This document shows, one piece after another, positions 48,266-56,937 of a stretch of 64,000 nt of DNA. Numbering within the stretch: position 1 is the stretch's first letter; each line of letters begins with the position of its first letter. The notes under the pieces were generated by a model that was not told where the DNA came from, did not search any database, and worked only from the letters and a program-made list of their open reading frames with translations. Made by a program: the position numbers and the translations under genes. Source of the DNA: Breznakia pachnodae (GTDB taxonomy: Bacteria > Bacillota_I > Bacilli_A > Erysipelotrichales > Erysipelotrichaceae); NCBI RefSeq assembly GCF_030814225.1, contig NZ_JAUSUR010000009.1:62001-126000 (forward strand), in the 5' to 3' direction.

Positions 48266-50419
48266 TTATATTTTTCTTCTTTGTTTTCCAACAATTAGAA
48301 CTCCACCTGTTAATACCATCAACATTAAGTAGAATGAGATGTTTGTAGAATCACTAGTATTAACTGCAACACTTGGATTGCCTGAAGGACTTGCTATGCT
48401 TGGAGTAAAGATAACTACTTTATCTTCATCATCCAATTCATAAACATACGTTACAACTTTCGTTACATCTTTTTCATAGACACCTTGTTGCTCATGACTT
48501 CCTGCTTTTACTTCTTTAAATACATATCCATCAAATTCTTTTTGAATAGTTACATATGTTTCTCCAGTGTTTCTTACACTAACACTTTCATTTTCGAGTA
48601 ACTTTCCATCACTAGCTTCATGGCGAACAATTAATTTACCACTGTCTCTTGTATATACATAGATTACTGTCTGTACACCATTCGCATATTTACCAGATGC
48701 ACTTGCACTAGTTTCATGTAGATTACTGAATGTATAACCATTAATATCTTTCTTTTGAGTATTATAGTTTGTACCTATAGTTCCTGTTGTTGTGATACTT
48801 GGTGCAATTGTATTACCTGCTTCATCAACATAGTTAGAAATAACACTTCCCTGCGCAATCGAAACAATATTCTTTTTATAAACATAAGTTACTGTTAATG
48901 TACCATTAACATAATTGCCACTTACATTCGCACTTCCTACTTTCATTTCTTTAAAGGTATAACCATTAATTGTCTTTTGAATGGTTGTATAACTATTTCC
49001 TACAGCTCCAGTAGTTATAACACTAGCTGCGATTTCTGTTCCTGATTCATCTTCATATTTCGCAATAACTGTTCCTTGTATTACTACAAGTGGATTCGCT
49101 TTATATACATATGTAACAATTTGTGTTCCATTCGTATAGTTTCCACTGGTTGCTGCACTTCCTGCCTTCATTTCTTTGAACGTATAATTATCAATCGTTT
49201 TCTGTGTGGTTGTATATGTACTCCCTACATTTCCTGATGTACTTACACTTCCTGAAATTTCTGCTCCTGCTTCATTTTCATACTTTGCAATCACAGTTCC
49301 TTGGGTAAGTGTTACAGGTTCATATACATATGTAACCGTTAATGAACCATCAATATAAGTTCCACTAGCTGCTGCACTTCCAACTTTCATCTCTTTAAAT
49401 TGATAATTATCAATTGTCTTTTGCGTTGTTGTATATGTACTTCCCACTTCACCAACCAAGGTTACACTATCTGCTATTCCCGTTCCAGCTTCATTCTCAT
49501 ACTTTACAATTACTTGTCCATTTTCTTCTGACGGCGTATATGTTATATCCCCAAATTTTACCTGGTGGTAATTTGTGAACGAACCAGTGCTTCCTGAAAT
49601 TGTAAATACATACTCATCATCAAGGTCCATATTAAATGTATTTACAATATCGATTTCCCAATATTCACCATCATAGTTCACTTTCATGATTCCGTTTCCA
49701 TCATAATCTATTGTGATTTCTTTGAATTCATTATTTGTTGGATTACTTAATCCTTTTATGTCATCATCTCCATTCGTATTATGTGGTGTATTATAAGCAG
49801 TATCACCCCATGTTGTTATAACTCCATAATTATTAGGATTTGAATAGAAAAATGCTCCGTATACTGAATTATTATATCCATACCAGCTTCCTGTTCGATT
49901 TAGTGAAATACCTGGATCCCACCATACTCGATTAGGATCAGCAACTGCATTTATATATGGTTCATCATGATTATTGTTTGTTGTATCTATTTTAAACCCT
50001 ACAACATCTGATAAGAATCCTGCACCAAATGCATTTCCAAAAGAACCTACATCACTAACTTCTCCAGTATGGAAAAAGAACGCCATTCCATCCCCACCTT
50101 GTCCTCCTTGAGGTTTATTTCCAATATTAATATCTAATGTTAATGAGAAAGCATCACTTAATGATATCTTTTCATTGATTGTTATGTTTCCTGATTGTCC
50201 TGCAACATCTTCTGTTAATGTAGCAATCCCACTATCCTGATTATACGATGCTGTTCCATTAAAGTTGAACTTATCTGTTACATTATCTTTATCTACTTCA
50301 ATCTCATAGTCACCTGCATTTATATGAACTATATCATTATTGAATATCATATTTGCAGATACTATCATCATAACTAAAGTAGCTACTCCAACCTTTTTTA
50401 GTAACTGTTTTACTCTCAT
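48266..50419 (-). CDS. L-type lectin / MucBP-repeat surface protein
   Basis: 717 residues. Signal peptide (1-36). L-type (legume-lectin-like) domain at about 50-300 with GGDGMAFFFHTGE and DVVGFKIDTTNN. Then five MucBP-like repeats of about 65 residues (GTVIAKYENEAG...SYTTTQKTIDNYTFKEMK...YVYK). C-terminal NPSVAVNTSDSTN, membrane helix and GKQRRKI. Lectin and mucin-binding modules suggest binding to host glycans. It follows sigma-ectodomain copy 3 by 27 bases and shares its operon. Confidence 0.9.
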   Translation of the reverse strand: MRVKQLLKKVGVATLVMMIVSANMIFNNDIVHINAGDYEIEVDKDNVTDKFNFNGTASYNQDSGIATLTEDVAGQSGNITINEKISLSDAFSLTLDINIGNKPQGGQGGDGMAFFFHTGEVSDVGSFGNAFGAGFLSDVVGFKIDTTNNNHDEPYINAVADPNRVWWDPGISLNRTGSWYGYNNSVYGAFFYSNPNNYGVITTWGDTAYNTPHNTNGDDDIKGLSNPTNNEFKEITIDYDGNGIMKVNYDGEYWEIDIVNTFNMDLDDEYVFTISGSTGSFTNYHQVKFGDITYTPSEENGQVIVKYENEAGTGIADSVTLVGEVGSTYTTTQKTIDNYQFKEMKVGSAAASGTYIDGSLTVTYVYEPVTLTQGTVIAKYENEAGAEISGSVSTSGNVGSTYTTTQKTIDNYTFKEMKAGSAATSGNYTNGTQIVTYVYKANPLVVIQGTVIAKYEDESGTEIAASVITTGAVGNSYTTIQKTINGYTFKEMKVGSANVSGNYVNGTLTVTYVYKKNIVSIAQGSVISNYVDEAGNTIAPSITTTGTIGTNYNTQKKDINGYTFSNLHETSASASGKYANGVQTVIYVYTRDSGKLIVRHEASDGKLLENESVSVRNTGETYVTIQKEFDGYVFKEVKAGSHEQQGVYEKDVTKVVTYVYELDDEDKVVIFTPSIASPSGNPSVAVNTSDSTNISFYLMLMVLTGGVLIVGKQRRKI

Positions 50420-50446
50420 ATTTACTCCTCCAATTGCCCTCTATTG

Positions 50447-51745
50447 TTATTCTTTGTAAATATCTATCTGTAGTACATTCCCCGCATTGTCACTTACATA
50501 TAATAATTCTGTATCACCTTTTTCACTGGTGATGGTAATTGTCTTGTTATAATCATCAACTATATATGCTGTACTCAATGCACCATTCTTATAATATAAA
50601 ATGCTAGTACTATCTACTTGTGATAAATCATCATTCAAATACAAAATATATTGATTTCCACTTCGTTCACTGTAACCATCAGGACTATGGATATCAATAT
50701 TCTCAATTACAATTGTTTTCTGATCAATTACTTCACCATTCTTCTGTAATGAAACTGTATATTCTCCATTGGCAGAAATATACATTGTTTCATTGTCATT
50801 AATTAAAATATGATCATAATTATCATTTGAAGTTTCTACTTCAATTAAAATTGCTTCATTGGTCCAATTCTGGTTGTAATTGATACTCATAATCTTTGCA
50901 TCATCTACGACTGCCTTGCTTGGTTTCTCAATTTGAATTGGTGTAACTTCTTCAATATTAGTATCGCCAGTTTGTGTCGACACAAAAATCCCTCCAACAA
51001 TCAAAGAAAGTGTACCTAATACCACTGCAATCTGTTTCATATTAAACTGAAACAAAGAAGCTAATACAACATACACAATACTTCGATCGTAGGATTTATC
51101 AATTGATTGCTGATACATAATCTGATAAATACCACATAAAACAACTGGTGATACAACAACACGATAAGTTGCAGGTGATACCCCATGTTCCTCCAAATCT
51201 TCTTGTAGTATTTTTCTCACTCGACTAAGTCTTGATTTTACTGTACCTTTAGGTATTTCTAGAATTGATGCAATTTCATTAAGATCCATTTCATCTAAAT
51301 AACGCATCATTCCAACACTTTGTAATGTTGTATCCATCGTTTCAAGTGATTGTCTAACAATACTTACAATTCTTTCATCTTCTATCTGTTCACTTATCTT
51401 TTTACTTTTACTGTCTGCAATATTTTCTATGCTGTTCTCTACACCAAAATCTACTGTATTTGTTTTTGATCTATTATTATAGTTAAAGCAATGGTTATAA
51501 GTAATTCTTAAAATCCAATTATGTATTGCCCTTGGCTGATCCAAAGATTTAATATTATTCAGTATCTTCACAAAGATATCTTGAGTTAAATCAATTGCTT
51601 CACTTTCATTTCTAGCGAACTGACTAGTAATAAAACGAATCATATTAAAATAAGCTTTATATAGTTCATTAAAAGCTTCCGTATCTCCTTCAATAGCTCT
51701 GACAACTGTTTGTGTTGAAACTAAATATTTTGTCTTTTTACTCAT
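50447..51745 (-). CDS. ECF-type sigma factor fused to a transmembrane helix and exported domain (copy 3)
   Basis: 432 residues from the ATG at 51745, correctly spaced from AAGGAG; the in-frame GTG at 51751 directly abuts it. Sigma region 2 (about 20-90: QFARNESEAIDLTQDIFVKI, RAIHNWILRITYNHCF) and region 4 (about 140-190: MMRYLDEMDLNEIASILEIP, KGTVKSRLSRVRKIL). After HGVSPATY and a linker comes a hydrophobic helix (about 238-258, AVVLGTLSLIVGGIFV). An exported domain of about 170 residues has ANGEYTVSLQKNG...IENIDIHSPDG, aligning with copies 1 and 2. First gene of the lectin operon; ECF-type promoter at 51884-51909. Confidence 0.87.
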   Translation of the reverse strand: MSKKTKYLVSTQTVVRAIEGDTEAFNELYKAYFNMIRFITSQFARNESEAIDLTQDIFVKILNNIKSLDQPRAIHNWILRITYNHCFNYNNRSKTNTVDFGVENSIENIADSKSKKISEQIEDERIVSIVRQSLETMDTTLQSVGMMRYLDEMDLNEIASILEIPKGTVKSRLSRVRKILQEDLEEHGVSPATYRVVVSPVVLCGIYQIMYQQSIDKSYDRSIVYVVLASLFQFNMKQIAVVLGTLSLIVGGIFVSTQTGDTNIEEVTPIQIEKPSKAVVDDAKIMSINYNQNWTNEAILIEVETSNDNYDHILINDNETMYISANGEYTVSLQKNGEVIDQKTIVIENIDIHSPDGYSERSGNQYILYLNDDLSQVDSTSILYYKNGALSTAYIVDDYNKTITITSEKGDTELLYVSDNAGNVLQIDIYKE

Positions 51746-51883
51746 AAACACTCCTTCATAAAATAAATAATCCTTTGATTATTTTATATACCTTAGTCTC
51801 CTTTCATCATTAAGGACACAAATTTTTTGTATCGGTTCACGATGAAACTAAAATATTTCACTTTTTTGTTTTTAACATAAATT

Positions 51884-51909
51884 AGTCGCAAGTTTTTTTA
51901 AAATGGTTC
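51884..51909 (-). promoter_or_regulatory. ECF-type autoregulatory promoter of sigma-ectodomain gene 3
   Basis: GAACC (51909-51905), 16 bases, CGACT (51888-51884) followed by AA, about 140 bases before the start. Third instance of the same promoter architecture. Confidence 0.72.
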
Positions 51910-51923
51910 ACTTCCATTTTCAC

Positions 51924-51970
51924 AAAAGAAAAATACCTAACTCAATCATCAATTGAATTAGGTATTATTT
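51924..51970 (-). terminator. Terminator of the Ig-like membrane protein gene
   Basis: 15-bp near-perfect stem AATACCTAATTCAAT/ATTGAGTTAGGTATT with a 4-5 base loop, then TTTTCTTTT on the minus strand. It isolates the gene from the sigma promoter immediately downstream. Confidence 0.85.
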
Positions 51971-51975
51971 TTGTC

Positions 51976-52593
51976 TTATTTTTCCACAATCACTGTAGCA
52001 GTTTTTTCTGTCTTATTGCCATATTCATCTTCAGCAACTACCGTTATTTCATAACTTCCTGCTTTTGATAAATCCACATCACTTGTATCGACGCTAAGAG
52101 TTACATCTGATAAATCACCTGCATAAAAATAACTTTCAAATTCAACCTTTTCATCATTTACCTTTACTGTAATTTCTTTATTAAAACTAATAAATTCAGG
52201 TTTTGTAGTATCTTTAATTTCTACGAGAAATTCAACCTTTTCATCCTCATAAGTTGCAACACCTTTGTATGTTCCAACATCATAAATATCCAACCACTGT
52301 TCTTCACTCAAATCATAGGTTGCCGGATTATCAATATCTTCCCCATTGATCTTAACTGTTATTTTATCAAGAATTTCTTTATCTGCATCTATATAGTAAC
52401 TCTTCTCATAGGAATAAGAATAGCCATACTCAAATACAAACGATTCTTCTTTTAATTTCAATTTATTGTTTGGTGTAACTGCAGTATATACTGCAAAGGT
52501 TACTGCAGCAATTACTGATAAACTAACGATAATAGTAATTACTTTATACACTGTAGTTAAATCTTGAAATTTCTGAATTATTCTTTTTATCAT
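51976..52593 (-). CDS. Membrane-anchored protein with Ig-like (DUF5011-type) domain
   Basis: 205 residues from the ATG at 52593 (GAGGGG upstream). An N-terminal anchor helix (about 17-40, YKVITIIVSLSVIAAVTFAV) leaves the rest outside. The C-terminal half (about 130-205) is an Ig-like module (IKDTTKPEFISFNKEITVKV; VVAEDEYGNKTEKTATVIVE). It could bind surface polymers or be a partner of the sigma-ectodomain protein encoded just downstream on the same strand, but it has its own promoter and terminator. Confidence 0.75.
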   Translation of the reverse strand: MIKRIIQKFQDLTTVYKVITIIVSLSVIAAVTFAVYTAVTPNNKLKLKEESFVFEYGYSYSYEKSYYIDADKEILDKITVKINGEDIDNPATYDLSEEQWLDIYDVGTYKGVATYEDEKVEFLVEIKDTTKPEFISFNKEITVKVNDEKVEFESYFYAGDLSDVTLSVDTSDVDLSKAGSYEITVVAEDEYGNKTEKTATVIVEK

Positions 52594-52666
52594 AATGCCC
52601 CTCAAAATATTTTTTCGACTACTTAAATCAGAAAGTCATTTTATTTTTATTATATTCCCTTCTGTT

Positions 52667-52675
52667 ATTATATCA
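52667..52675 (-). promoter_or_regulatory. Extended -10 promoter of the Ig-like membrane protein gene
   Basis: TGATATAAT on the minus strand (TGn-TATAAT), 74 bases before the start; no clear -35, as allowed for extended -10 promoters. Confidence 0.5.
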
Positions 52676-52696
52676 CGAAATTACTTTCTTCATTTT

Positions 52697-53344
52697 TTAC
52701 GCCAACAAAGGAATACTCTCAAGTTCATGAGCATCTACAAATTCAAAAGCTCTTTGAATATTCTTTTGGATTGTCGCTTCATCTAAGCGTGATAAGACCC
52801 CAATCAGATATACTCGATAATAACTATACTTATCGATAGTTAGAACTCCTGCATCGTCTGAGAACTCTTTAAACAGACTCTTTCTAGCACCTAAGTCCAT
52901 AACTGTTGCCAATCGTAATTCTTCTTTAGAAAAATCCTTATTAAAATTATCCGTAATCAACTGATACGATGTTTCCACATCCATCAGTTTTTCATTTTCC
53001 CAACTGTTAATATAATCTTTGTGATAGAAGAGTTGATAATTCTTTTCGTTCTTTGTAATCTCTCTAGATATATAAATGTAGAAAATACAGTAATACAGAT
53101 AGTAATTAAAGTTTTCGTTTAGATTCTCTTTTATATAGTTATGAATTGATTGAAAGTAATCCTCAAATAGTGTATGTAAGATTCGATGTTTATTTTTGAA
53201 ATGATATACAATTGCACCTCTTGTGATTCCCAGTTCATCTGCAATCATCTGAAAAGTTGTATGATCATATCCATATTCTTTAAAGAGTTGTTCTGATACT
53301 TTTAAAATATCTTCTCTTAAAGCATTACCTTTTTTATTTTTCAT
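52697..53344 (-). CDS. TetR family transcriptional regulator
   Basis: 215 residues. The N-terminal DNA-binding domain (residues 10-56) reads ILKVSEQLFKEYGYDHTTFQ and ELGITRGAIVYHFKNKHRIL, classic TetR. The C-terminal helical ligand domain is unlike any I can name. Divergent from the purC-like gene 208 bases away, but purC is an unlikely TetR target. The downstream Ig-like gene has its own promoter. Target unknown. Confidence 0.9.
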   Translation of the reverse strand: MKNKKGNALREDILKVSEQLFKEYGYDHTTFQMIADELGITRGAIVYHFKNKHRILHTLFEDYFQSIHNYIKENLNENFNYYLYYCIFYIYISREITKNEKNYQLFYHKDYINSWENEKLMDVETSYQLITDNFNKDFSKEELRLATVMDLGARKSLFKEFSDDAGVLTIDKYSYYRVYLIGVLSRLDEATIQKNIQRAFEFVDAHELESIPLLA

Positions 53345-53488
53345 AGCAACCTTCTTTCTTCCACTGAATTATACATAATAACTAGATTGATTACAATCAC
53401 TTTCTATACTTTGATGTATCAATGTATAAATAATTAACTATATTTTAAGTTATATTATAATCAATTGCTATACAATTAACATATAAAG

Positions 53489-53517
53489 TTGACACATTAA
53501 GCATTGCATGATATTTT
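53489..53517 (+). promoter_or_regulatory. Promoter of the purC-like gene
   Basis: TTGACA (53489-53494), 17-base spacer, TATTTT (53512-53517): perfect -35, fair -10, 36 bases before the start codon. Confidence 0.65.
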
Positions 53518-53552
53518 TTAAGATATAAGCAGAAAGAAAGGTACTTTATATT

Positions 53553-54233
53553 ATGAAATTAGTATATCAAGGAAAAACAAAAGACGTTTTTGAATTAGAA
53601 AATGGAAACTATTTATTAAAGTTTAAAGATGATGTAACTGGAACTGATGGAGTATTTGATCCAGGAGCAAATACAGTTGGTCTTTCAATTGATGGAATGG
53701 GTAACGGAGGATTAAGATTAACAAAATACTTCTTCGAATTACTACATGACAATGGAGTTAAAACACACTATGTAAATGCTGATACAGATAACAATACAAT
53801 GGAAGTATTACCTGCAACTGTATTTGGTAATGGTTTAGAAATTATCTGTCGTTTTAAAGCAGTTGGTAGCTTTATGCGTCGTTATGGACAATATGCTACA
53901 GAGGGTCAAGATTTAGATGCATTCGTAGAAGTAACATTAAAAGATGATGACAGAGAAGATCCTCCTATCACAAAAGATGCATTAGAGATGTTGAATCTTC
54001 TAACAGCTGATGAATATGAATCATTAAAATCACAAACACAAAAAATTTGTAAGATTTTAAAAGCTGACCTTGCTAAAAAAGATTGTGAATTATACGATAT
54101 CAAATTAGAGTTTGGTAGAAATAACGGAGAAGTTATTCTTATCGATGAAATCTCTGGTGGAAACATGCGTGTATACAAAGATGGTGAAGTAGTTCATCCT
54201 CTTGATTTAGTAAAAATCGTTTTAGGAGAATAA
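53553..54233 (+). CDS. purC: SAICAR synthetase-like protein (PurC family, divergent)
   Basis: 226 residues. YQGKTKDVFELENGNYLLKF is the ATP-grasp-like PurC start, and CELYDIKLEFGRNNGEVILI with DEISGGNMRV is the C-terminal signature. Two usual motifs differ: typical RNxxAGS is here CRFKAVGSFMRRYG, and SPDxxR is SGGNMR. PurC joins aspartate to CAIR in purine synthesis. The gene stands alone, not in a pur operon, with its own promoter and terminator. It is either the only purC or a paralogue with another substrate. Confidence 0.82.
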   Translation: MKLVYQGKTKDVFELENGNYLLKFKDDVTGTDGVFDPGANTVGLSIDGMGNGGLRLTKYFFELLHDNGVKTHYVNADTDNNTMEVLPATVFGNGLEIICRFKAVGSFMRRYGQYATEGQDLDAFVEVTLKDDDREDPPITKDALEMLNLLTADEYESLKSQTQKICKILKADLAKKDCELYDIKLEFGRNNGEVILIDEISGGNMRVYKDGEVVHPLDLVKIVLGE

Positions 54234-54242
54234 TATACATTC

Positions 54243-54278
54243 AAAAACGGTAACCTGATTTGGTTACCGTTTTTTTAA
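54243..54278. terminator. Bidirectional terminator
   Basis: 13-bp stem AAAAACGGTAACC/GGTTACCGTTTTT with 6-base loop and T-run between the convergent purC-like and FIVAR genes. Confidence 0.9.
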
Positions 54279-54283
54279 TTAAC

Positions 54284-56212
54284 TTATACTCTCTTTTGCT
54301 TTTTGCTTAATACAATAATAATTGCTGAACTAAGTAGCACTGTAAAAATTAAATATGGTATATTTGTTAGATCTCCTGCAGGAGGAACGACTATATCATC
54401 TTTATTTGTACTGTTACTATCTGAACCATCAATAACAATTAATTTCTTTTCTAAAGCGTTAATCGCATTTTCTATTGCTGTTGCGTAACTATCAACAAGT
54501 TCTTGTTCTGTAATATTTTTTCCTTCTACTACTGCATCTAATGCATCATTTAATTTTTTTACACTTTCATCAGTATAGATACTTAAATCTGTTGGTACTT
54601 TCTTTATGGCTTCATTTACTTTTGTGTAATCTGCACCTATATATGCTAGTTGATTGATTGCATTTTCTATTGCTGTTGCATAACCATCAACAATACTTTG
54701 TTCAGTTATGTTCTTTCCTAATATTACTGCATCCAGTGCATTATTTAAAACTTTCACGCTTTCGTCTGTATAAAGATTTAAGTCTTTTGGAACTTTACTT
54801 ATTACTTCATTTACCTTAGCATAGTCTGCATCTCTATATACTAATTGATTGATTGCATTTTCTATTGCTGCTGCATATCCATTAACTATACTTTGCTCAC
54901 TGGCATCTTTTCCTCGAATAATCGCATCTATAGCATTATTTAATGAATTTACTGTATCATTTGTATAGACACTCAAGTCATCTGGTACTTTCTTTAGTGC
55001 TTCATCTACTAATGTGTAATCCGCATCATAATTACGTAGCTGCCATACTAGTATTGGATAAGAATTTCCATCATTACCAATCATCCACTCCCAAACGGTT
55101 CTTCCACCATTTAGTGTCGATAGAAATTCTACTGTTTTCATTTGTTCTAATGTTCTCTCTTCTGTATTCGTAGTTTGTCCTGTTCCAGAATCAAAATCTT
55201 GTTTACTTTTATTCCAAATCAATTGTTGAACTCCATCTATTTGTAATGAAGAATTCCAATAACAATTATCTACTGTACCATCAACTATTGCAATTCCAAG
55301 TGCAGAAGTTGAATCTCCTGTGTTTTCAACAGTTCCGGATACATAACAATTCTTTACTATATAATTTCCTGATGGTAAATCTGCGTGACCAAAATCAGCT
55401 CCTACTGAAAGGATAATACCACCAATTCCATTTGTTGCGGAACTTGGATCCGAAATACTTAAAACGCCAGAAAAGTAACAGTCACTAATTTCATAAGTTG
55501 AACTATCATTGTATGTAGAAGCCCAACCTATTACTCCTGCATATTGTCCAGGTGTAACTGCATTAATAGTAACTGATGAGCCACATTCTTTTATATATCC
55601 ATTTACATTTTCATCTTCATTATAATACTGTCCGATTACACCACCTACAGCATCGCCATATTCATTATAATCAGTACCATTCATTGTAATAGTTCCAGAT
55701 GTATAGCACTGATAAATATTTGTATTTATTATATCTGCAGCAAGCATTCCTGCATAACCACTTCTAGTAATAATTTCTCCTTCAACATTTAAATTATTCA
55801 ACTGACAATCAATAATCCAGCCGAATAAACCACTTGAAAATTTATTAGTTACTTTCAAATTTTTTACCATATAACCATTTCCATTAAATGTAACACCTTC
55901 AAGCTGATTACTTCCTCCAATTGGTGTCCATTCCATATTATTTAAATCAATATTAGTTGTTAGATTTATTACAACCCCATTGAAATCCTCACCAGAATTC
56001 ACTAATTGCGCTAAACCAGCCAACTGCTTTGCATTTAGAATATCATATGAATCTTTTATATTGGAAGAATCATACCAATCAATATCTGCTTGTCCATCCC
56101 AAATATCATATGTTGTATCAGCTGCCTCTACTTTTTCAATAATTGCATCATTTGTAAATAAAACTGTAAATAATACAAAAATACTCATAAATACTTTAGA
56201 AACTCGTTTCAT
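54284..56212 (-). CDS. Surface protein with GLUG-like beta-helix and FIVAR repeats
   Basis: 642 residues. Signal peptide (1-31). Residues about 55-400 contain GLUG-type motifs (FNGNGYMVKNLKV, GLFGWIIDCQLNNLNVEG, GGVIGQYYNE), as in autotransporter-like or IgA1-protease-like surface proteins. Three FIVAR repeats follow, then PPAGDLTN, a membrane helix and LSKKQKRV. The PAGDLTN end is the weakest version of the shared C-terminal motif. It lies 29 bases after the possible VapA-like gene and is likely in its operon under the MalT-type regulator. Confidence 0.86.
   Translation of the reverse strand: MKRVSKVFMSIFVLFTVLFTNDAIIEKVEAADTTYDIWDGQADIDWYDSSNIKDSYDILNAKQLAGLAQLVNSGEDFNGVVINLTTNIDLNNMEWTPIGGSNQLEGVTFNGNGYMVKNLKVTNKFSSGLFGWIIDCQLNNLNVEGEIITRSGYAGMLAADIINTNIYQCYTSGTITMNGTDYNEYGDAVGGVIGQYYNEDENVNGYIKECGSSVTINAVTPGQYAGVIGWASTYNDSSTYEISDCYFSGVLSISDPSSATNGIGGIILSVGADFGHADLPSGNYIVKNCYVSGTVENTGDSTSALGIAIVDGTVDNCYWNSSLQIDGVQQLIWNKSKQDFDSGTGQTTNTEERTLEQMKTVEFLSTLNGGRTVWEWMIGNDGNSYPILVWQLRNYDADYTLVDEALKKVPDDLSVYTNDTVNSLNNAIDAIIRGKDASEQSIVNGYAAAIENAINQLVYRDADYAKVNEVISKVPKDLNLYTDESVKVLNNALDAVILGKNITEQSIVDGYATAIENAINQLAYIGADYTKVNEAIKKVPTDLSIYTDESVKKLNDALDAVVEGKNITEQELVDSYATAIENAINALEKKLIVIDGSDSNSTNKDDIVVPPAGDLTNIPYLIFTVLLSSAIIIVLSKKQKRV
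54447..55022 (-). repeat. Three tandem FIVAR repeats
   Basis: Three units of about 66 codons: ADYxKVNEAIxKVPxDLxxY, TDESVKxLNxALDAV, GKxITEQSIVDGYATAIENAINxL. FIVAR modules occur in many Gram-positive cell-surface glycan-associated proteins. Confidence 0.85.
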
Positions 56213-56241
56213 ATTTTTTCCTCCTGTTTCAAAGTTGTAAA

Positions 56242-56760
56242 CTAAGCACCACTATTCTTCCAGTAACAACCACCTCCTATTTCTAATATTGGCCCTCCTT
56301 CTAATACTCCATTAAACTGTGCAATTGGTAAGCCACTACTATTGAACCAATTGATTTGTAGAATATCATCATATTTATTTACTGATTTTAACTGATAGGT
56401 TGTTGTATATTTAAAGAATGCTTCATAACTTTCATATACGGTATAAATAAAGCCACTTGCTACTCCACTACCAATTCTAGTACCCCATACTCTTTCATCC
56501 ATTCTCCATGTCTGATACTGTGTATCTGATGGTGTAACACGAATAATTGACCAACCCAATGAACTGGTAATAAGTACTTCACTGTTGATTACTTTTGGTA
56601 TAGAAAAACTAGATTCAGGTATTAATAATTCATTATTATTAACCATTGGCATACAATCTAATAATGTTTGTATATCATCACTTGTAATCTTATCCTTAAA
56701 TAACTCGATGGTTGCATTTCTACAAATCTCTATAAATTCTGAGGTTTGATAGTTCTTCAT
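56242..56760 (-). CDS. Possible VapA-like beta-barrel protein
   Basis: 172 residues, no signal peptide. The C-terminal half resembles, by my reading, the conserved beta-barrel of Rhodococcus equi virulence-associated proteins. INWFNSSGLPIAQFNGV corresponds to the VapA strand pair around FFDSSG, and EIGGGCYWKN to the closing GVGGGSGSW. The N-terminal 60 residues are unlike anything I know. Vap proteins are secreted; this one would need another export route or act inside. It lies downstream of two CCCTATACTC repeats and upstream of the FIVAR surface gene. The homology is weak and from memory. Confidence 0.6.
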   Translation of the reverse strand: MKNYQTSEFIEICRNATIELFKDKITSDDIQTLLDCMPMVNNNELLIPESSFSIPKVINSEVLITSSLGWSIIRVTPSDTQYQTWRMDERVWGTRIGSGVASGFIYTVYESYEAFFKYTTTYQLKSVNKYDDILQINWFNSSGLPIAQFNGVLEGGPILEIGGGCYWKNSGA

Positions 56761-56828
56761 GATACACCTCCTTGAATTATGTTTTTTCTACTTACAGTTT
56801 ATAATGAGTTTTTTCAATTTAACGAAAT

Positions 56829-56887
56829 GAGTATAGGGTTTTTTTCATTTTTTTAAATTTTATTTTAGGTGGAGTATAGGGTTTTTG
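56829..56887. promoter_or_regulatory. Direct repeat, candidate binding sites for the MalT-type regulator
   Basis: GAGTATAGGGTTTTT occurs twice (56829-56843 and 56872-56886), 43 bases apart start to start, about four helical turns. It lies 70-125 bases before the 56242-56760 gene and directly after the regulator gene. On the coding strand the core reads AAAAACCCTATACTC. Confidence 0.6.
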
Positions 56888-56896
56888 CTTAAAACA

Positions 56897-56926
56897 GAAA
56901 AAAAGAAACCCTTTTTTAGGATTTCT
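56897..56926 (-). terminator. Terminator of the MalT-type regulator gene
   Basis: AGAAATCC/GGGTTTCT stem (one G-U), 7-base loop, followed by seven T bases on the minus strand. Confidence 0.85.
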
Positions 56927-56937
56927 CTATTACTATA

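Noticed and set aside
48082..48348. 88-residue plus-strand frame
   Set aside because: It runs over a terminator into the 3' end of the lectin gene and has no ribosome site.
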